Positions 1-6,762 of a stretch of DNA of 19,011 nucleotides are shown here, piece after piece. Numbering within the stretch: position 1 is the first letter of the stretch; each line of letters begins with the position of its first letter. A model generated the notes under the pieces. That model was given only the letters and a program-made list of their open reading frames with translations. It searched no databases and was not told where the DNA came from. Position numbers and translations under genes: made by a program. The stretch comes from JBFXAM01 sp050184295. Lineage in GTDB: Bacteria > Planctomycetota > Phycisphaerae > UBA1845 > Fen-1342. The stretch spans positions 1-19,011 of the forward strand of contig JBFXAM010000085.1 of assembly GCA_050184295.1 (NCBI GenBank), written 5' to 3'.

Positions 1-192
1 TCCGAGAATCGCGCAGTCGGATCACTCGCGTTCACGCGCGCCTCCACACCCGCACGGCGCCGGGCCGCGACGCACCTCGATCGGCGGCGCCCCGGCAGCC
101 GCACCGGCACACCATCTAATCCAACCGCGCCCGGCCCGGCGCCCGCAAGGCCAACCTCGCGCGCCCGGGCGTGTCTAGCGCCGTAATGCGGC

Positions 193-198
193 TATACT
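193..198 (+). promoter_or_regulatory. Possible -10 box (TATACT) for the small lipoprotein gene
   Basis: TATACT sits in the 8-mer GCTATACT, about 75 bp before the ATG at 273. This would give a leader of roughly 70 nt. The expected -35 region (about 170-176) has no clear TTGACA-like sequence, so the call rests on the -10 alone. The same GCTATACT occurs just before the TMEM175-like gene on the minus strand (17705-17712). Confidence 0.3.
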
Positions 199-272
199 CC
201 CCAGTCGCCGCGCGGAGTCCGCGGCGCCTTGCGGAATCGAATTCGCCCGATCGAGCGGTGCAGGAGGTACTC

Positions 273-488
273 ATGGTGCGATCGAAGCTGTCGGCCTGGC
301 TGCTTGCGCTGCGGCTCTGCGCTCCGGCGCTGCTGACGCTGCCGCTGTTGCAGAGCTGCTCGGTGTATGTTCCCGGCGTAACGGACATTTTCATCGACAT
401 CGACCGCGACGACGAAGATTGCTTCCTCGGCATCTTCTGCGACGACGACGACGACGACGACGATTGCTTCATCTTCTGCGATGACTAG
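273..488 (+). CDS. Small Asp/Cys-rich predicted lipoprotein
   Basis: Encodes a 71-residue protein. The ATG at 273 is preceded by a strong ribosome site, AGGAGG at 262-267, with 5-nt spacing, which decides this start over the upstream in-frame ATGs. Residues 1-28 form a basic-then-hydrophobic signal sequence ending LLQSC, a plausible lipobox with Cys29 as the lipidated residue. The mature part is only about 43 residues and very acidic. It has two related blocks, DCFLGIFC (49-56) and DCFIFC (64-69), separated by eight consecutive Asp (57-64), with Asp-rich sequence on both sides. Repeated DCF...FCD units with alternating acid and Cys suggest metal binding or a disulfide-locked acidic tail, but this is inference. 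I do not recognise a family. It stands alone, with a GC hairpin 8 bp after the stop. Coding status is supported by the ribosome site and signal peptide; the simple-sequence tract lowers confidence. Confidence 0.6.
   Translation: MVRSKLSAWLLALRLCAPALLTLPLLQSCSVYVPGVTDIFIDIDRDDEDCFLGIFCDDDDDDDDCFIFCDD
441..464 (+). repeat. GAC trinucleotide microsatellite inside the lipoprotein gene
   Basis: Seven perfect GAC codons followed by GAT encode Asp57-64 of the small lipoprotein. Slippage by whole units would change the length of the acidic tract without shifting the frame. Confidence 0.8.
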
Positions 489-496
489 TCGGCCGC

Positions 497-513
497 GGCG
501 CGGACGCCGCGCC
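497..513. terminator. GC hairpin between convergent genes, possible bidirectional terminator
   Basis: GGCGCGG (497-503) pairs perfectly with CCGCGCC (507-513) around a 3-nt ACG loop. It lies 8 bp after the lipoprotein stop and 40 bp from the end of the convergent M42 peptidase gene. There is no T-tract on either side, so intrinsic termination is uncertain. Confidence 0.4.
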
Positions 514-553
514 AAGGGGCGCTTGCGGCGCGTTGCGCGTCGTGACGCCCGAC

Positions 554-1651
554 TTACGCCGTCAGCCACGCCGCCAGCAAGTCGGCCGCGGCTCGGGCGT
601 CGTCCTGGTGGATCGTCTCGGTCACGGTGTGGATGTATCGCGTCGGGACGCTCAGCGTAATCGTGCGATTTCCCGCGCGCGCGCGCTGCACGGCGCCCGC
701 GTCGGTCCCGCCGCGGGGCAGCACCTCCAGCTGGTGCGGAATCTTGTTTGCGCGCGCGACGCGGACAAACTCCTCGAACAGTCCGCGGTGGCTGATGCTC
801 GCCGAGTCCATCACCTTGATGCCGACGCCTTTGCCGAACTCGGTGACGGCGTCGTCGCGCGTGATACCCGGCGTGTCGCAGCAGAGCGTGGTGTCGATGG
901 CAATCCCGACGTCCGGGTCGACCGCGTACGCCGCGGCGCCCGCACCGCGCAGCCCGACCTCCTCCTGCACGCACGCGACGAAGTAGACGTCGTACTTGCT
1001 CGCGGCGGCGGCCTTGCGGATGGCGCGGATCGCGACCCACAGCGCCACGCGGTTGTCCATCGCCTTACCACAAATCGCGTCGGCGATCCGCTCGGTGTTC
1101 TGGACGAGCGTCACCGGATCGCCGATCTCAACCAGCTCGACGACCTTGCTGCGCGGCATGAAGAGGTCGACGTAGAAGTCCTTCACCTCGGGGATTTTCT
1201 TCTTTTCCTCGTCGGTTGCGAGATGAATCGGCCGGCCGACGGGGTTCATCACGCCGATCAGCTCGCGGCGTCCCTGCACCCGGACGCGGCGGGCGAAGAG
1301 GTTTCGCGTGTCGAAGCCGCCGACGTTCTGGACACGGAGCCAGCCCTGCTCGTCGATGTAGCGGACATAGAATCCGATCTCGTCCATGTGGCACGCAAGC
1401 ATGACGCGCGGGGCGCGCGCCGGCTCGCCGGTCCCGTGTTTCGCCCCGCGGCGCTTCGCCGCCGGCCGCGCCGCGCGCTTCAGGCAAATCAGGTTGCCGA
1501 GGCTGTCGACGCGCGTCTCGTCCCACATGCCGCGCGTTTCCTCGAGCACGATCTCGCGGATGCGCTCCTCGCGGCCGGGGACGCCGGGCGCCTCGGTGAG
1601 ACGCCGGAGAAGCTCGAACTCGCCGAAGCCGTGGGTCGCCGCCTTTGCCAT
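554..1651 (-). CDS. M42 family metallo-aminopeptidase (glutamyl aminopeptidase/endoglucanase-like)
   Basis: Encodes a 365-residue cytosolic protein of typical M42 length. The family uses two metal ions to remove N-terminal residues from peptides, usually as tetrahedral dodecamers. The expected residues are visible in order: His88 and Asp90 in ACHMDEIG, the bridging Asp199 in KAMDNR, Glu230/Glu231 in CVQEEVGLRG, Asp253 in AIDTT and His341 in RYIHT. GGTDAGA (314-320) is also a family motif. There is no signal peptide. A basic, Ala-rich insert (about 60-82) lies between the first strands and the ACHMDEIG motif and is longer than usual there. The ATG at 1651 has a weak purine-rich site upstream (AAAGGG). 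The gene stands alone, divergent from the membrane-protein gene and convergent with the lipoprotein gene. The specific substrate cannot be told from sequence; older annotations of this family as cellulases are not supported. Confidence 0.93.
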   Translation of the reverse strand: MAKAATHGFGEFELLRRLTEAPGVPGREERIREIVLEETRGMWDETRVDSLGNLICLKRAARPAAKRRGAKHGTGEPARAPRVMLACHMDEIGFYVRYIDEQGWLRVQNVGGFDTRNLFARRVRVQGRRELIGVMNPVGRPIHLATDEEKKKIPEVKDFYVDLFMPRSKVVELVEIGDPVTLVQNTERIADAICGKAMDNRVALWVAIRAIRKAAAASKYDVYFVACVQEEVGLRGAGAAAYAVDPDVGIAIDTTLCCDTPGITRDDAVTEFGKGVGIKVMDSASISHRGLFEEFVRVARANKIPHQLEVLPRGGTDAGAVQRARAGNRTITLSVPTRYIHTVTETIHQDDARAAADLLAAWLTA

Positions 1652-2022
1652 CGGAAATCACCCTTTCATTCCTGGTCGCCTGCCGCGAGAAACCCCCGCG
1701 CGCGTCGAATACCGCTGCGAATTCGCGAAGTGTAGCGCCGCGCGGCGGCGCCGCCAAATGTCGCAAGTTGCCGGGTACTGGGTCAGTTTCATCGGGGTGG
1801 TACGGGCGTCTCGCCCGTTCATGCGGCAGACACGGGCGAGACGCCCGTACCACCCTTTCGAATTCACTTTTTCGCGAAACTGATCCACTGCCAGTTGCCG
1901 GGAGTTGTCGGGGCGCCGCTGCCGGTCCGCACGCCGCTGTTCGCGCTGCGGGGGGCGCGGTAGCATGCGCGTCGCGGCGGGGGCGGTGCGTCCCGCCGCC
2001 CGAACCCTGTCGGATCCCGAAC
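1652..2022. other. Divergent intergenic region (371 bp) holding a palindromic repeat
   Basis: Lies between the divergent M42 peptidase (-) and membrane protein (+) genes, so promoters in both directions are expected. No convincing -35/-10 pair was found; TAGCAT near 1962-1967 is a weak -10 candidate for the rightward gene. The main structure is the inverted repeat at 1777-1889. No conserved protein is evident in any frame, although frames stay open because of the high GC content. Confidence 0.6.
1777..1889. repeat. Palindromic dispersed-type repeat: perfect 24-bp inner arms plus imperfect outer arms
   Basis: The inner arms 1795-1818 and 1832-1855 are perfect 24-bp inverted repeats around a 13-nt loop; the core reads ACGGGCGAGACGCCCGTACC on the right arm. 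A second, outer pair (1777-1790 against 1876-1889) matches at 12 of 14 positions (GAAACTGACCCAGT against GAAACTGATCCACT). The composite is therefore a nested inverted repeat of about 113 bp. The GGGCGAGACGCCC-type core resembles repeats that are widely dispersed in Planctomycetota and Verrucomicrobia and often read as spurious peptides such as GRDARTT (from memory of such genomes, not checked). Because it lies between divergent genes it is unlikely to be their terminator. No terminal target duplication or transposase gene is present. Confidence 0.85.
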
Positions 2023-4050
2023 ATGAATCACCATCACTGGAACACGCTTGTTCGACTGGGCCTCTGGGCGGCGGTGCTCGCACTGGGATCGGCCGCGCTC
2101 GCCCAGCCGGCGCCCGAGCGCGCCCACCCGGGCCAGCCGCGCGAAGAGCGCGGCGCGACGCCCGCAGTAGACGAACAGCGGGAAGACACCACGCCGCCGG
2201 CGACGGCGGAAGCGACGGGGGACGAGGACACTGCCACGCGGCCGGCGCCCTTCGGCGCGGCGCGGCGGCCCGCGGCGCCCGAGATTCCGGTCGTGGAGCG
2301 AAGCGTGCTCGACCGCATCGCGATCTCTCGGCCGGAGCTGCCCGCGACCCACTGGTTCGCGATCATCGTGATCCTCGTGCTCACGCTCACCAGCCGCCCG
2401 CTGCTCTCGCAACGCAGCGTCGACGGGCTGGTCCTCGCACTCGTCTGCCTGCTGCTGCCCAATCGCGACAACGAACAGCCGCTCTTTCGAGAATACCCGA
2501 CCCAGACCATCGTCTATGCCCTGCTCACGCTGTCGGCGGTCTACTGGGTGATCCGCGGCGTGCAGCTCCTGCGCGCCACCGCGGTTCCGCGCGGCGAGTG
2601 CAACGTGACCGAGGCGCCGCTGCTGGTGCTGACGATCGCGGGCATGGCGCTCGCCTTCAGCAGTCTCGCCGACGCGCCCGTCACCGACGACTCGCGCGAC
2701 GCGCTGGTCGGCGGCGTCTACTTCGCCGAAACGGGCAGGCTGCCCTATGGCGAGACGACCGGCTACGACGCGCACGCGCCGCTGACCTACGCGGTGCACG
2801 CCGGAGCGGCCAAGCTCATGCCGCCGCAGGTCGAGGCCGACGGAGCGCTCGTGCCGATTTCGTGGGAGCGCCGCGGCGCGTGGGACGTGGAGAACTGGTG
2901 GCAGCTCAACGCGCAGCCGGCGGTGCGGCTCGTGAACGCGGTCGTGTATCTGCTCACGCTGTTCGGGCTCGTCACGTTCGGGCGGCGCGTGCATTCGCCG
3001 GGCATGGGCCTGACCGTGGGCGCGCTCTTCTCGGTGTTTCCCGGCGTGATCGAGTGTCTGCCGCACCCGGACATCATGATCCCCACGATGATGCTGGTCT
3101 GGACGCTGGTGTTGGCCACCTTGCCGGGCGTCGCCGGCCTGCTCGCGACGCTCTTCCTCGTGCTCACCGGACTCGCGTGGCCGTGGGCGTGGCTGGCGCT
3201 GCCCGTGCTGATGGTCTACTTCGCGCGCCAAGGCGCGCAGGGCGCCGGCAGCGTGCTCGGCTTCCTCGCCGGCGGGGCCGTGGTCGCAGGCATGGTCTTT
3301 GCGCTGGTCCGCCCCGCGCCCCCGCGCAGCGATGGCGCGCTGCTCGCCGCCGGCGAAGCACCGCGACACACCGCAACCATGCAGTCGGACGGCAGCGTGA
3401 GAATCGAACGCGCCGCCACCCTGGACACCGCGGCGCGCGACTTCAAGAGCGGGCTCTGGCGCTTTCTGCTCAGCCGCGACGGCGGCGCCCTGCTCTCCGA
3501 TGACGCCGGCAAGCCGCGCGTCGTTTTCGGTGAAGGTGTGACGTCCACCGACGTCGCGTTTCGCACGCTGCACACCTCACCCGAGGCGCGCCAGGCGCTG
3601 CTCCCGCGCTATCGCGCCGCGGACGGCGGGTTCATCGGCCGGCTGCGCACGCTGCTCGAAGCAACCTGGCTCCCCGCGCGCGACGCGGCCCCGCCGGCAA
3701 TCTCCGCGTGGAGCGTTTGGGCGGGCGACACCGCGGAAGGCGTCGAGCGGCAGGTGATGGCGCGACGCATCACCAAGCTCGTCGTGGCCGTCGTCGGCTT
3801 GCTGCTCGCGCTGATGATGCGGTCGGTCGTCGCACCGCGATCGTATCACCTGGTCGGCGCGCTGTTGGCACTCTCGGCCGCGATTCTGATCGCGAGCCCG
3901 AGCGGGGCCGCAACGAACTGGGTCTGGCTCGTCGTCGCAATCGGCGCGGCGCTTGCCGCGTGGGGCGACACGCCGGTCGCGGCGGCGGCGAGACCCAACG
4001 CCCCGGCGGCAGGCCGCCTTGGCGCCGCCCCGCGCATCAGCGCCGAGTGA
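2023..4050 (+). CDS. Polytopic membrane protein, GT-C glycosyltransferase-like (function unproven)
   Basis: Encodes 675 residues from the ATG at 2023. I chose this start because it begins an N-terminal basic-hydrophobic segment (8-28, ending ALAQ); the open frame extends upstream but looks non-coding. Residues 30-105 are Pro/Ala/Glu-rich and probably disordered. About ten to twelve hydrophobic segments follow (near 110-127, 133-147, 162-184, 198-216, 303-320, 327-343, 352-368, 370-400, 408-428, 583-600, 607-625, 630-647). The loop after the fourth segment contains PVTDDSRDALVGGVYF, then GRLPYG and DAHAPLTYAVHAG. This arrangement (acidic pair after an early helix, then an LPYG...PLTY stretch) recalls polyprenyl-phosphate-sugar-dependent GT-C transferases of the GT39/GT87 type; I infer that from pattern only. 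A soluble part (430-582) between the last helix groups has no motif I recognise. The stop is 28 bp before guaA, so the two may be co-transcribed. Confidence 0.75.
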   Translation: MNHHHWNTLVRLGLWAAVLALGSAALAQPAPERAHPGQPREERGATPAVDEQREDTTPPATAEATGDEDTATRPAPFGAARRPAAPEIPVVERSVLDRIAISRPELPATHWFAIIVILVLTLTSRPLLSQRSVDGLVLALVCLLLPNRDNEQPLFREYPTQTIVYALLTLSAVYWVIRGVQLLRATAVPRGECNVTEAPLLVLTIAGMALAFSSLADAPVTDDSRDALVGGVYFAETGRLPYGETTGYDAHAPLTYAVHAGAAKLMPPQVEADGALVPISWERRGAWDVENWWQLNAQPAVRLVNAVVYLLTLFGLVTFGRRVHSPGMGLTVGALFSVFPGVIECLPHPDIMIPTMMLVWTLVLATLPGVAGLLATLFLVLTGLAWPWAWLALPVLMVYFARQGAQGAGSVLGFLAGGAVVAGMVFALVRPAPPRSDGALLAAGEAPRHTATMQSDGSVRIERAATLDTAARDFKSGLWRFLLSRDGGALLSDDAGKPRVVFGEGVTSTDVAFRTLHTSPEARQALLPRYRAADGGFIGRLRTLLEATWLPARDAAPPAISAWSVWAGDTAEGVERQVMARRITKLVVAVVGLLLALMMRSVVAPRSYHLVGALLALSAAILIASPSGAATNWVWLVVAIGAALAAWGDTPVAAAARPNAPAAGRLGAAPRISAE

Positions 4051-4078
4051 TCCCCGCGGCCCGGAGGCCGACGCACCC

Positions 4079-5632
4079 ATGAAGCCGCGCGAATTCGTCG
4101 CGATTCTCGACTTCGGCAGCCAGTATTCGCAGCTCATCGCGCGCCGCGTCCGCGACAACCACGTGTATTCCGAGTTGCTCGCGCCCACCACAAAGGCCGA
4201 CGAGTTGCGCGCCCGCGGCGTGCGCGGCATCATCCTTTCCGGCGGCCCCGCAAGCGTGTATGAACCCGGCGCGCCGCGCTGCGACCCGGCGATCTTCGAA
4301 CTCGGCGTGCCGGTCCTCGGCATCTGCTACGGCATGCAGATCGTCTGCCAGGTGCTCGGCGGCGACGTGGCCGCCGGCAAGATGCGCGAGTTCGGACGCG
4401 TCCGCGTCCGCGTCGACCGCGGCGAAGGCGTGCTGGCCCACCTGCCCGCCGAACTCTCGGTCTGGATGAGCCACGGCGACCGGGTCGACCGCATCAGCGC
4501 GGACTTCATCATGCTCGCGAGTTCCGACGCCTGCCCCATCGCCGCCGTGCGGCACAGAACGCGCCCGGTCTTCGGCGTTCAGTTCCACCCGGAGGTGACG
4601 CACACGCCGCTGGGGGCGCAGATCATCCGCAATTTTCTGTACGACGTGTGCGGCTGCACCGGCGACTGGAAGGTCGCGAACGTCATCGAAGAGGCCGTCG
4701 AGCGCGTGCGGGTGCAGGTCGGACCTGCGGCGCGCGTGATCTGCGGACTGTCCGGCGGCGTCGACAGCAGCGTCGCGGCGGCGCTCGTGCAGCGTGCGAT
4801 CGGCGATCGACTGGTGTGCATCTTCGTCGACAACGGGCTGCTGCGGCGGAACGAATCGCGCGTGGTCGAGGCGACCTTTCGCGATCACTTCCGCATGACG
4901 CTGCGGGTCGCGGACGCGCGGGAGCGCTTCCTTTCGGCGCTCGGCGGCGTCGTCGATCCACAGCAGAAGCGCCGCACCATCGGCCGCGTGTTCATCGAGG
5001 TGTTCCAGCACGAAGCGCGCTCGATCGACGGCGCGAAGTTCCTCGCCCAGGGCACGATCTACCCCGACGTGATCGAGTCCGGCGGCGGCCCCGGCGGACA
5101 CACCGCCGTGATCAAGGCACATCACAACGTCGGCGGCCTGCCCGAGCAGCTCGGGTTCGAGCTGGTCGAGCCGCTGCGCATGCTGTTCAAAGATGAAGTG
5201 CGCCAACTCGGCGAAGCGCTCGGCCTGCCCGACGACCTGCTCTGGAGACACCCGTTTCCCGGACCGGGCCTCGCGGTCCGCGTCGCCGGCGACATCACGG
5301 CGGAACGGCTCGAAATTCTGCGGCACGCCGACGAGATCCTGCTCGAAGAGCTCACCGCGGCCGGCTGGTATCGAAAGGTCGCACAGGCGTTCGCCGTGCT
5401 CGTGCCGGTCGCGACGGTCGGCGTGATGGGCGACGCGCGCTCGTTCGAGAACCAGCATCTCTGCGTACTTCGCCTGGTGGAGACGACCGACTTCATGACC
5501 GCCGACTGGGTGCACATCGACTACCAGGTGCTCGCCGCCGTCAGCAACCGGATCATGAACGAAGTCGGCGGCATCAACCGCGTCGCGTATGACGTGTCGA
5601 GCAAGCCGCCCGCGACGATCGAATGGCAATGA
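4079..5632 (+). CDS. guaA: GMP synthase (glutamine-hydrolysing)
   Basis: Encodes 517 residues, close to the usual 510-525. It converts XMP to GMP using ATP and glutamine-derived ammonia in the cytosol, the last step of guanine nucleotide synthesis. Residues 1-192 are a class I glutamine amidotransferase: oxyanion region LSGGPASVY (53-61), nucleophile Cys83 in GICYGMQ, and His170/Glu172 in QFHPEV. Residues about 200-395 are the ATP-pyrophosphatase domain with the P-loop LSGGVDSS (224-231), followed by FVDNGLLR and AQGTIYPDVIES. The C-terminal dimerisation domain ends in KPPATIEWQ (509-517), matching the family's usual terminus. HPFPGPGLAVR (391-401) is also diagnostic. The start is set by the ATG at 4079 with GGAGG at 4063-4067. 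The gene follows the membrane protein by 28 bp and precedes sua5 by 55 bp. All catalytic residues are present. Confidence 0.98.
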   Translation: MKPREFVAILDFGSQYSQLIARRVRDNHVYSELLAPTTKADELRARGVRGIILSGGPASVYEPGAPRCDPAIFELGVPVLGICYGMQIVCQVLGGDVAAGKMREFGRVRVRVDRGEGVLAHLPAELSVWMSHGDRVDRISADFIMLASSDACPIAAVRHRTRPVFGVQFHPEVTHTPLGAQIIRNFLYDVCGCTGDWKVANVIEEAVERVRVQVGPAARVICGLSGGVDSSVAAALVQRAIGDRLVCIFVDNGLLRRNESRVVEATFRDHFRMTLRVADARERFLSALGGVVDPQQKRRTIGRVFIEVFQHEARSIDGAKFLAQGTIYPDVIESGGGPGGHTAVIKAHHNVGGLPEQLGFELVEPLRMLFKDEVRQLGEALGLPDDLLWRHPFPGPGLAVRVAGDITAERLEILRHADEILLEELTAAGWYRKVAQAFAVLVPVATVGVMGDARSFENQHLCVLRLVETTDFMTADWVHIDYQVLAAVSNRIMNEVGGINRVAYDVSSKPPATIEWQ

Positions 5633-5687
5633 CGCGCGGCTCGACCACGCCGCATGGGCTTGCGCGGCGCGCCGCTTGACGCACGCG

Positions 5688-6728
5688 ATGAGCAACACCC
5701 CGCCCAACGCCGCTCCGCTCGTTCTCGCCGCTGACGCCGCCGCGATCAAGCGCGCCGCCGACCTGCTGCGTCGCGGCGGTCTGGTCGCGTTTCCGACGGA
5801 GACGGTTTACGGGCTTGGCGCCGACGCACTGAACGCCGCCGCAGTCCAGCGCATCTTCGCCGCGAAGGGGCGACCGGCAACCAATCCGCTGATTGTTCAC
5901 GCCGTCGATACCGACGCCGCGCGCGAACTCGTCGACAACTGGCCCGCGATCGCCCAGCGCCTCGCGGGGCACTTCTGGCCAGGACCGTTGACGCTCGTGC
6001 TGAACCGGAACGACCGCGTGCCGGCCATCACGACCGCCGGCGGCCCCACGGTCGCGCTGCGCGTCCCGGCGCACGCCGTCGCGCGCGCCCTGCTCCGCGC
6101 GGCGAACACGCCGATCGCCGCTCCGAGCGCCAATCGCTCCACGCGCGTCTCCCCCACCACCGCGGAGCACGTCCGCGCCGGCCTCGGCGAACGCGTCGAT
6201 CTCATTCTCGACGGCGGCGCGACCACCGGCGGCATCGAATCCACCGTGCTCGACCTCACGACCGCGCCTCCGCGTGTCCTGCGCCTCGGACTCGTCACGC
6301 CCGACGCGCTGAGTGCGGCGATCGGCGAACCCGTCGCAGTCGCCGTGCGACACGCCGCCTCGAACCACGCCGCGCGCCCGCGCTCGCCGGGTCAATCCGC
6401 GCGACACTACGCGCCGCACGCGCGCCTGGTCGTCGCGCCGCGGGGCGGCGAAACGGAAACCCGCCGCGCGATGACACGCGGCGAGCGCGTCGGATGGCTG
6501 CGGTTGCAGCGCGGTGCGCCAACTCCGGTCGACGCCGCGGTCGTCGCGCTCGACATGCCGCACGCGGCCGATGACTATGCCGCTCGTCTGTACGCCGCGC
6601 TGCACGAGCTGGACGCGGCCGGCGTATCGGTGATCATCGTCGACGAGCCGCCGCGCGCCCCCGAATGGGCCGCGATTCATGACCGGCTGCGCCGCGCCGC
6701 GACGGCGGATGAGACCGATCCGTCGTAG
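5688..6728 (+). CDS. sua5: Threonylcarbamoyl-AMP synthase, Sua5 type (YrdC domain plus Sua5 domain)
   Basis: Encodes 346 residues. It makes L-threonylcarbamoyl-AMP from threonine, bicarbonate and ATP, the first step of t6A formation at position 37 of ANN-decoding tRNAs. The YrdC domain (about 12-205) shows FPTETVYGLGADA (35-47), the nucleotide-binding KGRPATNPL (60-68), WPGPLTLVL (97-105), APSANRS (145-151) and ESTVLDL (184-190). The linker SPGQSARHYAPHA (233-245) corresponds to the conserved SPG..x..HYAP segment of long Sua5 proteins, and residues about 245-335 form the C-terminal Sua5 domain, so this is the two-domain form rather than short TsaC. The ATG at 5688 is chosen because homology starts just after it; no good ribosome site is visible. 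The partner proteins TsaD, TsaB and TsaE are not in the window. It lies between guaA and ggt on the same strand. Confidence 0.95.
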   Translation: MSNTPPNAAPLVLAADAAAIKRAADLLRRGGLVAFPTETVYGLGADALNAAAVQRIFAAKGRPATNPLIVHAVDTDAARELVDNWPAIAQRLAGHFWPGPLTLVLNRNDRVPAITTAGGPTVALRVPAHAVARALLRAANTPIAAPSANRSTRVSPTTAEHVRAGLGERVDLILDGGATTGGIESTVLDLTTAPPRVLRLGLVTPDALSAAIGEPVAVAVRHAASNHAARPRSPGQSARHYAPHARLVVAPRGGETETRRAMTRGERVGWLRLQRGAPTPVDAAVVALDMPHAADDYAARLYAALHELDAAGVSVIIVDEPPRAPEWAAIHDRLRRAATADETDPS

Positions 6729-6762
6729 CACGAACACGCACGACCACGAAACGGGACCAACC

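Noticed and set aside
1795..1855. Intrinsic terminator at the perfect inverted repeat
   Set aside because: It lies upstream of both flanking genes, which diverge, and has no T-tract suited to either.
1645..2022. Upstream extension of the membrane protein to 1645
   Set aside because: It would run through the palindromic repeat and add non-homologous low-complexity sequence before an obvious signal-like N-terminus at 2023.
1864..3573. Minus-strand frame of 569 codons antisense to the membrane protein
   Set aside because: Extremely Arg/His/Gln-rich and without any recognisable motif; the plus-strand frame has clear membrane segments.
4037..5749. Long minus-strand frame antisense to guaA
   Set aside because: guaA on the plus strand has all catalytic motifs; the antisense product is low-complexity and unlike any family I know.
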